Positions 26,099 through 34,976 of a stretch of DNA of 64,000 bases are shown here, in pieces; the first letter of the stretch is position 1; the number at the start of each line of letters is the position of its first letter. This DNA is from G963665545 sp963665545 (GTDB lineage Bacteria; Pseudomonadota; Gammaproteobacteria; Xanthomonadales; SZUA-36), in NCBI GenBank assembly GCA_963665545.2, contig CAXXKZ010000004.1:744001-808000 (forward strand), written 5' to 3'. Both the position numbers and the translations under genes were made by a program. The notes beneath the pieces are model-generated. The model was not told where the DNA came from. It saw nothing but the letters and a program-made list of their open reading frames with translations, and did no database searches.

Positions 26099-28009
26099 TC
26101 AAGCTGGCCGATGAATGGACACAACTTCCGAGTTCTCAACACCAATCGAAGTCCGGGCCAGTTCCGGCACCAACAGGAGTAAAATTTGCTGTAACCGCTG
26201 TGTATCGTATTGACGAACCGCCAGCTCAGCCGCCTTCAAATGAGTGCTAAACCCCGCCCAGTTGCTGGTTCTTGGATGCGCCAGAAAAATTTTCTCGTGC
26301 TTGGTTTGCTCGTAGGGTTCCAGTTCATGGAATAACTCTTCAAATAACTTTTCACCCGGTCTGAGCCCGGTGTAAACAATTTGAATATCCCTTCCCGGCT
26401 CATTTCCCGACAGGCGAATCAATTGCTCAGCCAAGTAGGTAATTTTAACCGGCTCGCCCATATCAAGAACATAAATCTCCCCCCCTTTACCCAAGACCGC
26501 CGACTGCATAATCAGCTGGCTGGCTTCTGCGATGGTCATAAAATAACGGGCTATCTCCGGGTGTGTCACGGTGACCGGCCCGCCCTTGGCGATCTGCTCT
26601 TTGAACAGAGGCACCACACTGCCAGTTGAATTGAGTACATTACCAAATCGAACGGTGATGTACCGGGTGCCGCAACGTTCGTTCATGTTCTGGCAGTACA
26701 TTTCGGCAACCCGCTTGGTTGCACCCATGACATTGGCAGGGTTGACTGCCTTGTCGGTGGAGATCAATACGAAAGTCTCCACTCCATACCGCTCAGCGGC
26801 GTCACCCAGCCTCATCGTACCAATCACGTTATTGCGCATCGCTTCGCGTACCTGCGTCTGCAGGATCGGAAGATGCTTATAGGCGGCGGCGTGAAAAATC
26901 ATGTCCGGACGGTAATCGCCTACCACTTTCTCAACGGTGGCCGAATCACAGATATCACCGAGAATACAGCAAAAGACCAAGTCCTTGAAATCGCTGTGGA
27001 GCTCGTGATTGATGCGATACAGAGCATATTCGCTGTTGTCGACCACGATTAGTTCGATCGGGTTGAGGCGGGCGATTTGACGGCATAGTTCCGAACCAAT
27101 CGATCCTCCACCCCCGGTAATCATGACCCGTTTTCCAGCCAGGCCTTCGCGGATTGAATCCCACTCCAGCGATACAGGTTCGCGGCCCAACAAGTCATCG
27201 ATGACAACGCGCTTGAGGTCGTCGATCCGGGTGGCTTTATTCCCCAGGTCGTTGAGCGTGGGCAGAGTCCTGAACTCCATGCCACTCAGTTCACAAATCT
27301 GCACCACCCGCTGCATCTGCTGGTTGTTTGCAGACGGTATCGCAATGATGGCCAAATCAGCATTAACTTCCCGGCTGATCCGCGGTAACTTATCGATCCT
27401 GCCCAACACGCTGATGCCATGCACCTGGGCGCCGTGCAGGCGGCGATTGTCATCGAGAAAACCGATCACGTTGAATCCGCCGCGGTGGCGAAGTTCTTTT
27501 TCCAGCATTGCCCCGGAGTGGCCTGCGCCCAGAATCAACACTCGCTGAAGTGTGCTGACATCTGCACCATGGGCCAGACTGGAGTCTTTCCACAGGCGGT
27601 AACACACTCTCGGCAAACTGAGAAGCAGGAACAAAACCACAGGGTAGACAAGCAGTGAGCCAAGGTTATGACGCACCTGGAGGCCGTTAAAAACAACCAG
27701 CGCTGCCACAATGAGCGCCGTTCCGTATAATGCGGCGCGGCCTACGTTCCATATGTCCTGAAAACTGGCGAAACGCCACAATCCCTTGTACAAGCCGGTC
27801 CGCCACAAGACCAAACCCTGTATCATCAGCACGCCCGCAAATTCACCCATTCCGGATATTGGACTGCTAAGATTGGTGCCGCCGGCACGCTGAATGATCC
27901 ACCCGGCAGCAATCCATGAAACGACAACCATGACGATGTCGTGGATTACCACGGCAAGTCGTGGATGGCGTAATACACGCAGAACGCTGTTGGTTTTATT
28001 ACCGTTCAT
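26099..28009 (-). CDS. WbpM/CapD-type membrane nucleotide-sugar 4,6-dehydratase
   Basis: The 636-residue protein has four to five N-terminal membrane helices (IHDIVMVVVSWIAAGWII and following), a CoA-binding-like Rossmann segment (RVLILGAGHSGAMLEKEL), and the catalytic SDR domain with GGGGSIGSELCRQIARLNP and DKAVNPANVMGATKRVAE. This layout is that of WbpM/FlaA1/CapD proteins, which make UDP-2-acetamido-2,6-dideoxy-hexulose precursors for O-antigen or capsule. The start at 28009 overlaps the stop of the upstream transferase (ATGA), so the two are translationally coupled. The classical catalytic Tyr of SDRs is replaced in this branch, which agrees with the Met (NVMGATK) seen here. Confidence 0.92.
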   Translation of the reverse strand: MNGNKTNSVLRVLRHPRLAVVIHDIVMVVVSWIAAGWIIQRAGGTNLSSPISGMGEFAGVLMIQGLVLWRTGLYKGLWRFASFQDIWNVGRAALYGTALIVAALVVFNGLQVRHNLGSLLVYPVVLFLLLSLPRVCYRLWKDSSLAHGADVSTLQRVLILGAGHSGAMLEKELRHRGGFNVIGFLDDNRRLHGAQVHGISVLGRIDKLPRISREVNADLAIIAIPSANNQQMQRVVQICELSGMEFRTLPTLNDLGNKATRIDDLKRVVIDDLLGREPVSLEWDSIREGLAGKRVMITGGGGSIGSELCRQIARLNPIELIVVDNSEYALYRINHELHSDFKDLVFCCILGDICDSATVEKVVGDYRPDMIFHAAAYKHLPILQTQVREAMRNNVIGTMRLGDAAERYGVETFVLISTDKAVNPANVMGATKRVAEMYCQNMNERCGTRYITVRFGNVLNSTGSVVPLFKEQIAKGGPVTVTHPEIARYFMTIAEASQLIMQSAVLGKGGEIYVLDMGEPVKITYLAEQLIRLSGNEPGRDIQIVYTGLRPGEKLFEELFHELEPYEQTKHEKIFLAHPRTSNWAGFSTHLKAAELAVRQYDTQRLQQILLLLVPELARTSIGVENSEVVSIHRPA

Positions 28010-29088
28010 GCGAATGCTCCAATCCTGCGTATCGTCAGATACCAGGCCATTCCAAGAATCAGCGCAGTGGTCAAGAAAATAAACCACGCCAGCGCAGGAT
28101 AATTAATCGCAAGCACGACTCCCGGCGTAACCAGCAAGACGTTTATTGTCTGGTAGAGCAGCAGCACTCTTCCGTGAGGCCATCCATGCATGATCAGTTG
28201 CTGATACACGTGTTGCTTGTGCGCATTATACCACCGCTCACCCCTGAACACCCTCACCACCAGCGTACAGCCTGTGTCCACAGCGAAAACCAGGATGACC
28301 AGCAGCGCAACCGGCAAGTCGAACAGGCACCGCGAGTGCCCATAGAGGATCACGGCAGCAAATGTAAAGCCCAGTGAAGTACTGCCCACATCGCCCATAA
28401 ACACCCGTGCATTGCCCAGATTCCAGGGCAGAAACCCGCCGCAGGCCACAGTGATCATCAAGGGAATCATGGCTGCCTGGGCATCTCCAGCTTGCCACAT
28501 CAATGCCGCCAGAAGCAGGCCGACAAACACGCCCTGGGCACCTGCCATGCCGTTGCTGCCGTCCATGAAGTTGTAAATATTGGTCATCCACACCACGAAC
28601 GTCAGTGCCGCGATAAAGTACACGGCCAGGGCCCAATGGAAGCCCATGCCAAAGCCCATGCCCAAGCTCGCACACTGGCCTGGGTCAACCCAAGGTCCTG
28701 CCATTGACACAAGGCTGGACGGTATATGGATAAGAAGATAAAAAGCAGCGGCGCAATGAACGAAGATTCGCAACCAGGCAAACACAGGATTGTGGTCATC
28801 CCAACCACCGATCACGGCAACCGCCAATAATGGCGGAAGGCCTGCGGACAGCCAGTAATCAGGGAGAAGTCCCTTGGCGCCGAGAAGTACACTGCCAACC
28901 ACTATGGCGATGACAATACCCGCACCACCCCCTCGCGGTGTCGCCTGCTGGTGGCTCGATCGTCTGCCGGGTTGATCGATCAACCCTCGGCGTCGGGCAT
29001 AAGCGGCGGAAATCCCTGTCATGACCAGAGCGGTGAGCAAGGTAATGAGCAGGGAGGGCAACGCGGCCATGGCGGTCGTCAAGCCCAT
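28006..29088 (-). CDS. WecA/WbpL-type undecaprenyl-phosphate glycosyltransferase
   Basis: The 360-residue protein is polytopic, with about eleven hydrophobic segments. Family motifs are present in order: RRSSHQQATPRGGG after the first helix, NIYNFMDGSNGMAG, ARVFMGDVGSTSLGF and the cytoplasmic NAHKQHVYQQL. It starts O-antigen or related glycan synthesis by transferring a sugar phosphate to undecaprenyl phosphate. It is located 17 bases after lapB and coupled to the dehydratase gene. Among relatives the layout best matches WbpL, whose partner is WbpM, as here. Confidence 0.9.
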   Translation of the reverse strand: MGLTTAMAALPSLLITLLTALVMTGISAAYARRRGLIDQPGRRSSHQQATPRGGGAGIVIAIVVGSVLLGAKGLLPDYWLSAGLPPLLAVAVIGGWDDHNPVFAWLRIFVHCAAAFYLLIHIPSSLVSMAGPWVDPGQCASLGMGFGMGFHWALAVYFIAALTFVVWMTNIYNFMDGSNGMAGAQGVFVGLLLAALMWQAGDAQAAMIPLMITVACGGFLPWNLGNARVFMGDVGSTSLGFTFAAVILYGHSRCLFDLPVALLVILVFAVDTGCTLVVRVFRGERWYNAHKQHVYQQLIMHGWPHGRVLLLYQTINVLLVTPGVVLAINYPALAWFIFLTTALILGMAWYLTIRRIGAFA

Positions 29089-29105
29089 GATCGAATCAAA
29101 TCGCC

Positions 29106-30269
29106 CTATTCACCCAAAACGCCATGAATGGTCTTGGTTGTGCTCCACTTACGGCAACTGGGGCACTGCCAATGATGGGTATGGCCGCTAAAACTGCAAT
29201 GGGTGCAACGATATCGAGGCTGCTTGGCCATGAGACGCGAAGTTACCGCCTTCAATAACTCATCGCTGGATTTGGAGTCCAGCCGGCCATCGCTCTTCAG
29301 ATCCATCAAGCGGTCCAGCCCTCGAACTGACGGCCTGTTGGCCAACTGCGTAATCAGAAACTTGCCGGCCTCCTCCCTGCCTTTCTTGCCGGCCATCAGA
29401 TCGGTCAATTTGAGTATCAACGAGATGCTTTGGTACTTGTCATTCCAATCCTGTAATTTTTGGTATGCGCGTACATCAGCATTGGCTTCACGGCTAACTT
29501 CCAGGTACGGCTCCAGGATATCGCGGATGTAATCTGAATCCAGTTCTGCGACCTGCTCATACATGTCCATCGTTTCTGAGAGTTTCTCGTCGGCCACATG
29601 GATCTCGGCCAGGATAAGCCGGGCACGCACGCAACTTGAGTCGTGACGACGCGCCTGACGGAGCTGTCGAATCGCTTCTTCGGTTTGTCCGCTCGCGCGC
29701 GCAATTTCCGCCAATTCGCAACAAAATTGGGCCATGACATCGCCCATGTGAATACCTTCGACCTGCTCCAGCCGTCTGGCCTGCTCCAGAGCGCCTTCCC
29801 ACTCCTTCTCCTGCTGATAAATGTCCAAAAGACTGCGCAGCGCCGAAGGCGAATGTGCGTCTGCCTCAATCAACTCGCTGAACAACTTCTCGGCGCGATC
29901 CAGGAGACCGGCCCGCATGTAGTCCTCACCCAACTCGAGCAATGCCGACGTTTTTTGTTCAGGCTTGAGGCCCGGTTTGGCGATGATATTCTGGTGGAAT
30001 CTGATGGCGCGATCGACCTCTCCCCGGCGCCGAAAAAGGCTGCCCAGCGCCATATGGATTTCAACGGTATCCTGGTTGACTTCTGCCAGTTCAAGAAACA
30101 CCTGTATTGCTTTATCAGGCTGTTCGTTCAGCAGGTAATTCAAGCCCTGGAAATACTGATTATTGAATAATTGGTTGCGCTTCCTGATGAAGTGTTTTTC
30201 CACTGCACGCGCCAGCCACCAGCCAAAAAATACGGCAACCGGTATCAGGGCCCACGATAGGTATTCCAT
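29106..30269 (-). CDS. lapB: LapB (YciM), LPS assembly regulator
   Basis: The protein starts MEYLSWALIPVAVFFGWWLA, a membrane anchor, followed by tetratricopeptide repeats (LNYLLNEQPDKAIQVFLELAE and later copies) and a C-terminal rubredoxin-like metal site, CTHCSFSGHTHHWQCPSC. This is the LapB layout. LapB controls LpxC turnover through FtsH and so the LPS level. It lies directly after lapA, as in most gammaproteobacteria. An in-frame start six codons upstream (30287) is possible. The link to O-antigen genes downstream makes sense, since both serve LPS. Confidence 0.94.
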   Translation of the reverse strand: MEYLSWALIPVAVFFGWWLARAVEKHFIRKRNQLFNNQYFQGLNYLLNEQPDKAIQVFLELAEVNQDTVEIHMALGSLFRRRGEVDRAIRFHQNIIAKPGLKPEQKTSALLELGEDYMRAGLLDRAEKLFSELIEADAHSPSALRSLLDIYQQEKEWEGALEQARRLEQVEGIHMGDVMAQFCCELAEIARASGQTEEAIRQLRQARRHDSSCVRARLILAEIHVADEKLSETMDMYEQVAELDSDYIRDILEPYLEVSREANADVRAYQKLQDWNDKYQSISLILKLTDLMAGKKGREEAGKFLITQLANRPSVRGLDRLMDLKSDGRLDSKSSDELLKAVTSRLMAKQPRYRCTHCSFSGHTHHWQCPSCRKWSTTKTIHGVLGE

Positions 30270-30322
30270 CACCACGATGGGCGGCAATGTCGGGATGGGC
30301 AGGACCTCATGATTCCAGGGCG

Positions 30323-30604
30323 CTATTTAGGTGGGGTGGTCCGGGAATCGGGCGCAGGCGATTGACCTTCCGCACCGCGCAGTTTTCTCAATTGAACCTT
30401 GAGGGGAATCACCGAGGCGATCCAGGACAACAGCTGTCCAATAAGAAACCCCAGGGCCATGAAACAGAGCAGTAGCAAACCCAGCGGCCAGTGCAATTGC
30501 ATCCACAGCAGATCGACCGTAACGTTGTCGGAATTCAGGCTCCCAACCAGCAGGCCAAACAGGATGGCCAGCGCTGTGATGATTAGGAATCCAATGCGGT
30601 ACAA
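30323..30604 (-). CDS. lapA: LapA (YciS), inner-membrane LPS assembly protein
   Basis: The 93-residue protein has two hydrophobic helices (IGFLIITALAILFGLLVGS and LGLLLLCFMALGFLIGQLL) with the conserved NSDNVTVDLLW between them, which is the LapA/DUF1049 pattern. A charged C-terminal tail (LKVQLRKLRG) follows. It is 35 bases from lapB and 38 bases after ihfB; the order ihfB-lapA-lapB is standard. Confidence 0.92.
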   Translation of the reverse strand: MYRIGFLIITALAILFGLLVGSLNSDNVTVDLLWMQLHWPLGLLLLCFMALGFLIGQLLSWIASVIPLKVQLRKLRGAEGQSPAPDSRTTPPK

Positions 30605-30642
30605 ACCTTTCTCCCGATTTGTACGGGCCTGGTCAGGCCGAA

Positions 30643-30930
30643 TTATTTAAAATTGACGCGATCGCGCAGGGCTTTGCCAGGCTTGAAGTGCGGGACATGC
30701 TTGCCAGGCAAGGCAACGGCTTTTCCGGTCTTGGGGTTTCTTCCCATCCTCGGCGCACGGTAGTGTAAGGAGAAGCTGCCAAATCCCCGAATTTCGATCC
30801 GGTCCCCGGCTGCCAGGGCGGCGCTCATTTGCTCGACTATTGCCTTTACTGCAAGCTCCACATCCAAGTGGGCCAGATGCCTTTGATCCTCTGCAAGGCG
30901 ATCAATTAGTTCGGATTTAGTCATGTTCAA
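30643..30930 (-). CDS. ihfB: Integration host factor beta subunit
   Basis: The 95-residue protein has the HU/IHF fold: MTKSELIDRLAE at the start, GDRIEIRGFGSFSLHYR and the DNA-bending arm RMGRNPKTGKAVALPGKHVPHF. The Pro of the intercalating arm is present in the NPKTG stretch. It binds and bends DNA as a heterodimer with IHF alpha. It follows rpsA behind a terminator-like hairpin, so it may use both read-through and its own promoter. Confidence 0.96.
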   Translation of the reverse strand: MNMTKSELIDRLAEDQRHLAHLDVELAVKAIVEQMSAALAAGDRIEIRGFGSFSLHYRAPRMGRNPKTGKAVALPGKHVPHFKPGKALRDRVNFK

Positions 30931-31015
30931 CTCGTGTAATCCCTGCCAAATAGATTTACATGTTCTAATTTAATGGACCTGCCCCTGAGGATCAACCCGC
31001 ACGAACACTTCCGGA

Positions 31016-31047
31016 ACAAAACGGGAACCATTTCCGGCTCCCGTTTG
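31016..31047 (-). terminator. Rho-independent terminator after rpsA
   Basis: Read on the minus strand, the sequence forms a hairpin with arms AAACGGGAGCC and GGTTCCCGTTT (one mismatch), a short GAAAT loop and a following T-rich TTTGTT stretch. It begins about ten bases after the rpsA stop. Confidence 0.65.
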
Positions 31048-31055
31048 CATATTCT

Positions 31056-32732
31056 TCAGTCTTCCTGGTCTAGCTGTTCCTTGAGCAGGTCACCCAGCGA
31101 AGTGGTGCCACTGGATGCGTGGCTGGCTTTGTATTCTTCCAGCGCCTCGGCCAATTCTGCATCATCCTTGGCCTTCATTGAAAGACTGAGTGTCCGGTTC
31201 TTGCGATCGAGGCTGACAAACTTGGCCTCAATCTCGTCACCCACCGAAAGTTCCCGGGTGGCGTCTTCAACTCGTTCCTTCTTGATGTCAGCAACTCGAA
31301 CATAGCCCTCGACACCCTCGGCCAGATCAATCACAGCACCGCGGGCGTCGACTTCCCTGACCGTGCCTTTGACCAGGCACCCACGGGGGTGTTCCGCCAT
31401 GAAGGTGGCGAATGGATCCTGATCCAGTTGTTTGATACCCAGCGAGATTCTTTCACGTTCCGGGTCGACGGCAAGCACAACGGCCTCCACATCCTCACCC
31501 TTGCGAAAGTTTCGAACTACTTCATCTCCTGTGTCGTGCCAGGATATATCGGACAGATGAACCAGCCCGTCGATGCCACCGTCCAGCCCAATAAAAATAC
31601 CGAAATCGGTAATGGACTTGATCGCACCGGTGACCTTGTCTCCCTTATTGTGCAATGCAGCAAAGGATTCCCACGGGTTGGCCTGGCACTGCTTCATACC
31701 CAGTGAAATGCGGCGCCTTTCTTCGTCGATTTCCAGCACCATCACTTCAACTTCATCCCCGGTGTGGACGATCTTCGCCGGGTTAACGTTTTTGTTGGTC
31801 CAGTCCATTTCCGACACATGCACCAGGCCTTCAACGCCGTCTTCAATTTCGACGAAACAGCCGTAGTCTGTGATGTTGGTAATTTTGCCAAACAGGCGGG
31901 TGTTGACTGGATAACGCCTTGCAAGATCGCTCCATGGGTCCTCACCGAGTTGTTTGAGCCCCAATGAAACGCGGTTGCGTTCTCGGTCAAATCGCAGCAC
32001 GCGGACGTCGAGTTCATCACCCACGTTGACGACCGAACTTGGATGCCGCACCCGTTTCCACGCCATATCAGTAATGTGCAGCAGACCATCAATGCCACCC
32101 AGATCAAGGAAGGCACCGTAGTCGGTGAGGTTCTTGACTACACCTTTGACGATAACGCCCTCTTCCAGGCTCGCGAGCAGTTCTTCACGCTCTGCGCTAA
32201 ACTCGGATTCGACGACGGCCCGACGCGAAACAACGATGTTGTTGCGCTTGCGGTCGAGCTTGATAATCTTGAACTCGAGATCCTTGCCTTCGAGATAGGC
32301 CGGATCCCTGACCGGTCGAACGTCCACCAGAGAGCCGGGCAGGAATGCACGAATATCCTCGATATCGACGGTGAAACCGCCTTTTACCTTGCCGCTGATC
32401 TTGCCTTCGATGGTCTCCTCACCTTCAAACGCAGTTTCAAGCCTGTCCCATACCATGGCGCGTTTGGCCTTGTCTCGAGACAGCCGGGTCTCGCCGAAGC
32501 CATCTTCAACGGCATCAAGCGCAACCTGAATTTCATCACCTACAATTACTTCCAATTCACCATCAAGGTTTCTGAACTGGCTGATGGGAACAATCCCTTC
32601 TGATTTGAGTCCGGCATTGACGACGACGGAGTCATCGCGAATTTCCATTACTGTGCCGGTGATTATGGTGCCTGGGCGAAGTTTCTTTGTGGCCAGGCTT
32701 TCTTCGAAAAGTTCTGCAAAACTCTCAGTCAT
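31056..32732 (-). CDS. rpsA: 30S ribosomal protein S1
   Basis: The 558-residue protein starts MTESFAELFEESLA, the usual S1 start, and contains six S1 RNA-binding repeats (for example GVVKNLTDYGAFLDLGGIDG, GKITNITDYGCFVEIEDGVEG and GAIKSITDFGIFIGLDGGIDG). S1 binds mRNA leaders on the 30S subunit. An in-frame GTG five codons upstream at 32747 is a possible alternative. It sits between cmk and ihfB, which is the standard order. Length is normal. Confidence 0.97.
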   Translation of the reverse strand: MTESFAELFEESLATKKLRPGTIITGTVMEIRDDSVVVNAGLKSEGIVPISQFRNLDGELEVIVGDEIQVALDAVEDGFGETRLSRDKAKRAMVWDRLETAFEGEETIEGKISGKVKGGFTVDIEDIRAFLPGSLVDVRPVRDPAYLEGKDLEFKIIKLDRKRNNIVVSRRAVVESEFSAEREELLASLEEGVIVKGVVKNLTDYGAFLDLGGIDGLLHITDMAWKRVRHPSSVVNVGDELDVRVLRFDRERNRVSLGLKQLGEDPWSDLARRYPVNTRLFGKITNITDYGCFVEIEDGVEGLVHVSEMDWTNKNVNPAKIVHTGDEVEVMVLEIDEERRRISLGMKQCQANPWESFAALHNKGDKVTGAIKSITDFGIFIGLDGGIDGLVHLSDISWHDTGDEVVRNFRKGEDVEAVVLAVDPERERISLGIKQLDQDPFATFMAEHPRGCLVKGTVREVDARGAVIDLAEGVEGYVRVADIKKERVEDATRELSVGDEIEAKFVSLDRKNRTLSLSMKAKDDAELAEALEEYKASHASSGTTSLGDLLKEQLDQED

Positions 32733-32859
32733 TTGTTTGCTACTCACAGACGAACCGCAGTGTACGGCCGCCCACCCGTTCGTGGGTTATTTCACCCGTT
32801 AATGGTCGCTGTTGTTCCCTACAGAATAACAGCCCGAAAATATTAAAAAAGTAGGTTAA

Positions 32860-33555
32860 TCATACATTAATGCTACTTTTATTAAGTAAATGCCCTATCT
32901 TTCCCAGGACCTCATCAACGGTCATGCCGGTCGAATTGATGACATGCGCATCAGTCGCTGGACGTAGCGGTGCTACGGTCCGGGACCGGTCTCGTTCGTC
33001 GCGCTTTTCGATGTCCCGGAAAAGGCGCGAGAGGTTAACACTTTCTCCTTTTTCTTTCAACTGCTTATATCGTCTTTGAGCTCTTTCCATGGCGCTCGCC
33101 GTAAGGAAGATTTTCAAGGCAGCATCAGGAAATATGACAGTCCCCATGTCACGCCCATCCGCGACCAGACCCGGCGGCCTCCGGAACGCCCGCTGGCGTT
33201 CTTTCAAGGCCTGCCTGACATCAGCAATGGCCGCCATAGCAGAAGCAAATGCGCCGACCTCCTCGCCTCTCATTTTGCTGCTGATCAGGTTTCCATCCAA
33301 TGCGATCACCAATCCATCCGTATCCGTCTCGAAACGCACATCCAATTGCCTGGCCAGGCGAGCAAGCGAGTCTTCGTCCAGCGACGGAATATTCCTCTTC
33401 ATCGCCGCCACCGCCACCAAACGATAAAGTGCGCCACTGTCGAGTAAATGCCAGCCCAGGCTGTTTGCCAGGCTCATGGCGATTGTTCCTTTGCCGCTTC
33501 CGCCGGGGCCGTCAATAGCGATGACAGGTGGCCTTGATGTCCGGTCTTCGCTCAT
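32860..33555 (-). CDS. cmk: Cytidylate kinase
   Basis: The 231-residue protein has the P-loop IDGPGGSGKGTI, the CMP-binding segment LLDSGALYRLVAVAA and the VADGRDMGTVIFPDA motif, then the lid RSRTVAPLRPATDAHVI. It phosphorylates CMP and dCMP. The start used is MSEDRTSRP at 33555, eight bases after the aroA stop; an upstream in-frame start would overlap aroA. It lies between aroA and rpsA, as in most gammaproteobacteria. Confidence 0.95.
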   Translation of the reverse strand: MSEDRTSRPPVIAIDGPGGSGKGTIAMSLANSLGWHLLDSGALYRLVAVAAMKRNIPSLDEDSLARLARQLDVRFETDTDGLVIALDGNLISSKMRGEEVGAFASAMAAIADVRQALKERQRAFRRPPGLVADGRDMGTVIFPDAALKIFLTASAMERAQRRYKQLKEKGESVNLSRLFRDIEKRDERDRSRTVAPLRPATDAHVINSTGMTVDEVLGKIGHLLNKSSINV

Positions 33556-33562
33556 GTCCAGT

Positions 33563-34960
33563 TCATTTTCCGTGCTCCTGCCTGACTGCTGCGGCAGCGC
33601 CGCCAAGCGCAATCATGTGACGGGCAAACTCTGGATAGGAGGTTGGAATGTTTTCGGCGCCCCTTATCAGGGTCTCACCTGCGGCGACCTGAGCCAGTAC
33701 ACAGAAACTCATCGCGCAACGATGATCATCTGAAGCATCCACTGTTGTGCTCATTGATTCCCTGCCTTGACCAACGCTGCCTTGACCAAAGCTGCCCTGT
33801 CCAATGATATCCAGGCCGTCTTCATACGCCTTCACAGCCACACCCATCTCTTGGAGCCCCCGGGCCATGACATCCAGCCGATCACTTTCCTTGACCCTGA
33901 GTTCCGCTGCCCCCCGAATTCGCGTGACGCCATTCGCCCTGGCCGCAAGCACCATGATGGCCGGCAATTCGTCGATCAGAGATGGCACCCAGGAGGGCGG
34001 AATGTCCATTGCCCGCAAATCAGGGCAATGGCGTATCCGCACGTCTCCCACCAGCTCAGGCCCGCCAGCCTCCGTCGCCTGACAGTGGACTTTCGCACCC
34101 ATGCCCTTGAGAACCTTCAAAATTCCATCCCGTGTGGGATTGAGCCCCACATTCCTGATCAGCACATCGGAGTCCGGCACAATGGACGCCGCGACCATAA
34201 AAAAGGCGGCCGAGGAAATGTCACCGGGCACTCGTACTTCGGTCGCATTGAGCGTATCACCCGCCCTTACCGCGCAACACACCTGGCTCGCCGACCCGGG
34301 CACCCCATCGCCAATGACAGAGACGCCAAATTGCCTCAGCATTCGTTCCGTGTGGTCCCGGCTGAGTCTTGATTCACAGACACGTGTCGAGCCGGCAGCA
34401 TACAGTCCAGCCAGTAACAGGCAGGATTTCACCTGCGCCGATGCGACGGGTGAATGGAAATCAATCCCTTTGAGGCCGTGCGGTGACGAAGCAATTTCAA
34501 GTGGCGGACGGCCGCTGGGTCCAGTCGAAATGTTGGCGCCCATTAAGGCCAGGGGCCGGGTAATCCGATTCATGGGACGGCGGCTCAGAGATGCATCACC
34601 TTTGAGTATTGAAGCAAACGGTTGCGCCGCCAGCACACCGGCTAGCAGCCTCATGGCGGTTCCTGAATTGCCCATGTCGAGGATCTCTTCAGGTGCGCTC
34701 AGCCCGTTTCGACCCAATCCCTCGACCAACAATGCATTGGCCTCGGGATGCGATGTCATACCGAGTTGCCGGCAGGCCTGTGCGGTCGCATTGACATCAG
34801 CGCTGTCGAGCAGACCCTCAATGCGAGATTGGCCTTTCGCCAGGGTCGCAAGAATCAGTGCTCGATGCGAAACGGACTTGTCGCCCGGCGCAACAATCTC
34901 GCCGTGCAAAGGCGCACCGATCGGCACCACCCGCAAAGCATTGAAAGAGAGGGCAGACAT
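33563..34960 (-). CDS. aroA: EPSP synthase (3-phosphoshikimate 1-carboxyvinyltransferase)
   Basis: The 465-residue protein has both family signatures: the phosphoenolpyruvate-binding APGDKSVSHRALILATLA near the N-terminus and DMGNSGTAMRLLAGVLA, with later LRVKESDRLDVMARGL. It forms EPSP in the shikimate pathway. It is longer than usual because of an insertion near the C-terminus with a threefold GQG repeat (GQGSFGQGSVGQG, 33763-33806). It follows pheA by 16 bases. The conserved RCAMSFCVLAQVAAGE follows the insertion, so the core is intact. Confidence 0.94.
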   Translation of the reverse strand: MSALSFNALRVVPIGAPLHGEIVAPGDKSVSHRALILATLAKGQSRIEGLLDSADVNATAQACRQLGMTSHPEANALLVEGLGRNGLSAPEEILDMGNSGTAMRLLAGVLAAQPFASILKGDASLSRRPMNRITRPLALMGANISTGPSGRPPLEIASSPHGLKGIDFHSPVASAQVKSCLLLAGLYAAGSTRVCESRLSRDHTERMLRQFGVSVIGDGVPGSASQVCCAVRAGDTLNATEVRVPGDISSAAFFMVAASIVPDSDVLIRNVGLNPTRDGILKVLKGMGAKVHCQATEAGGPELVGDVRIRHCPDLRAMDIPPSWVPSLIDELPAIMVLAARANGVTRIRGAAELRVKESDRLDVMARGLQEMGVAVKAYEDGLDIIGQGSFGQGSVGQGRESMSTTVDASDDHRCAMSFCVLAQVAAGETLIRGAENIPTSYPEFARHMIALGGAAAAVRQEHGK

Positions 34961-34976
34961 GATCGGGAAGATTCGT

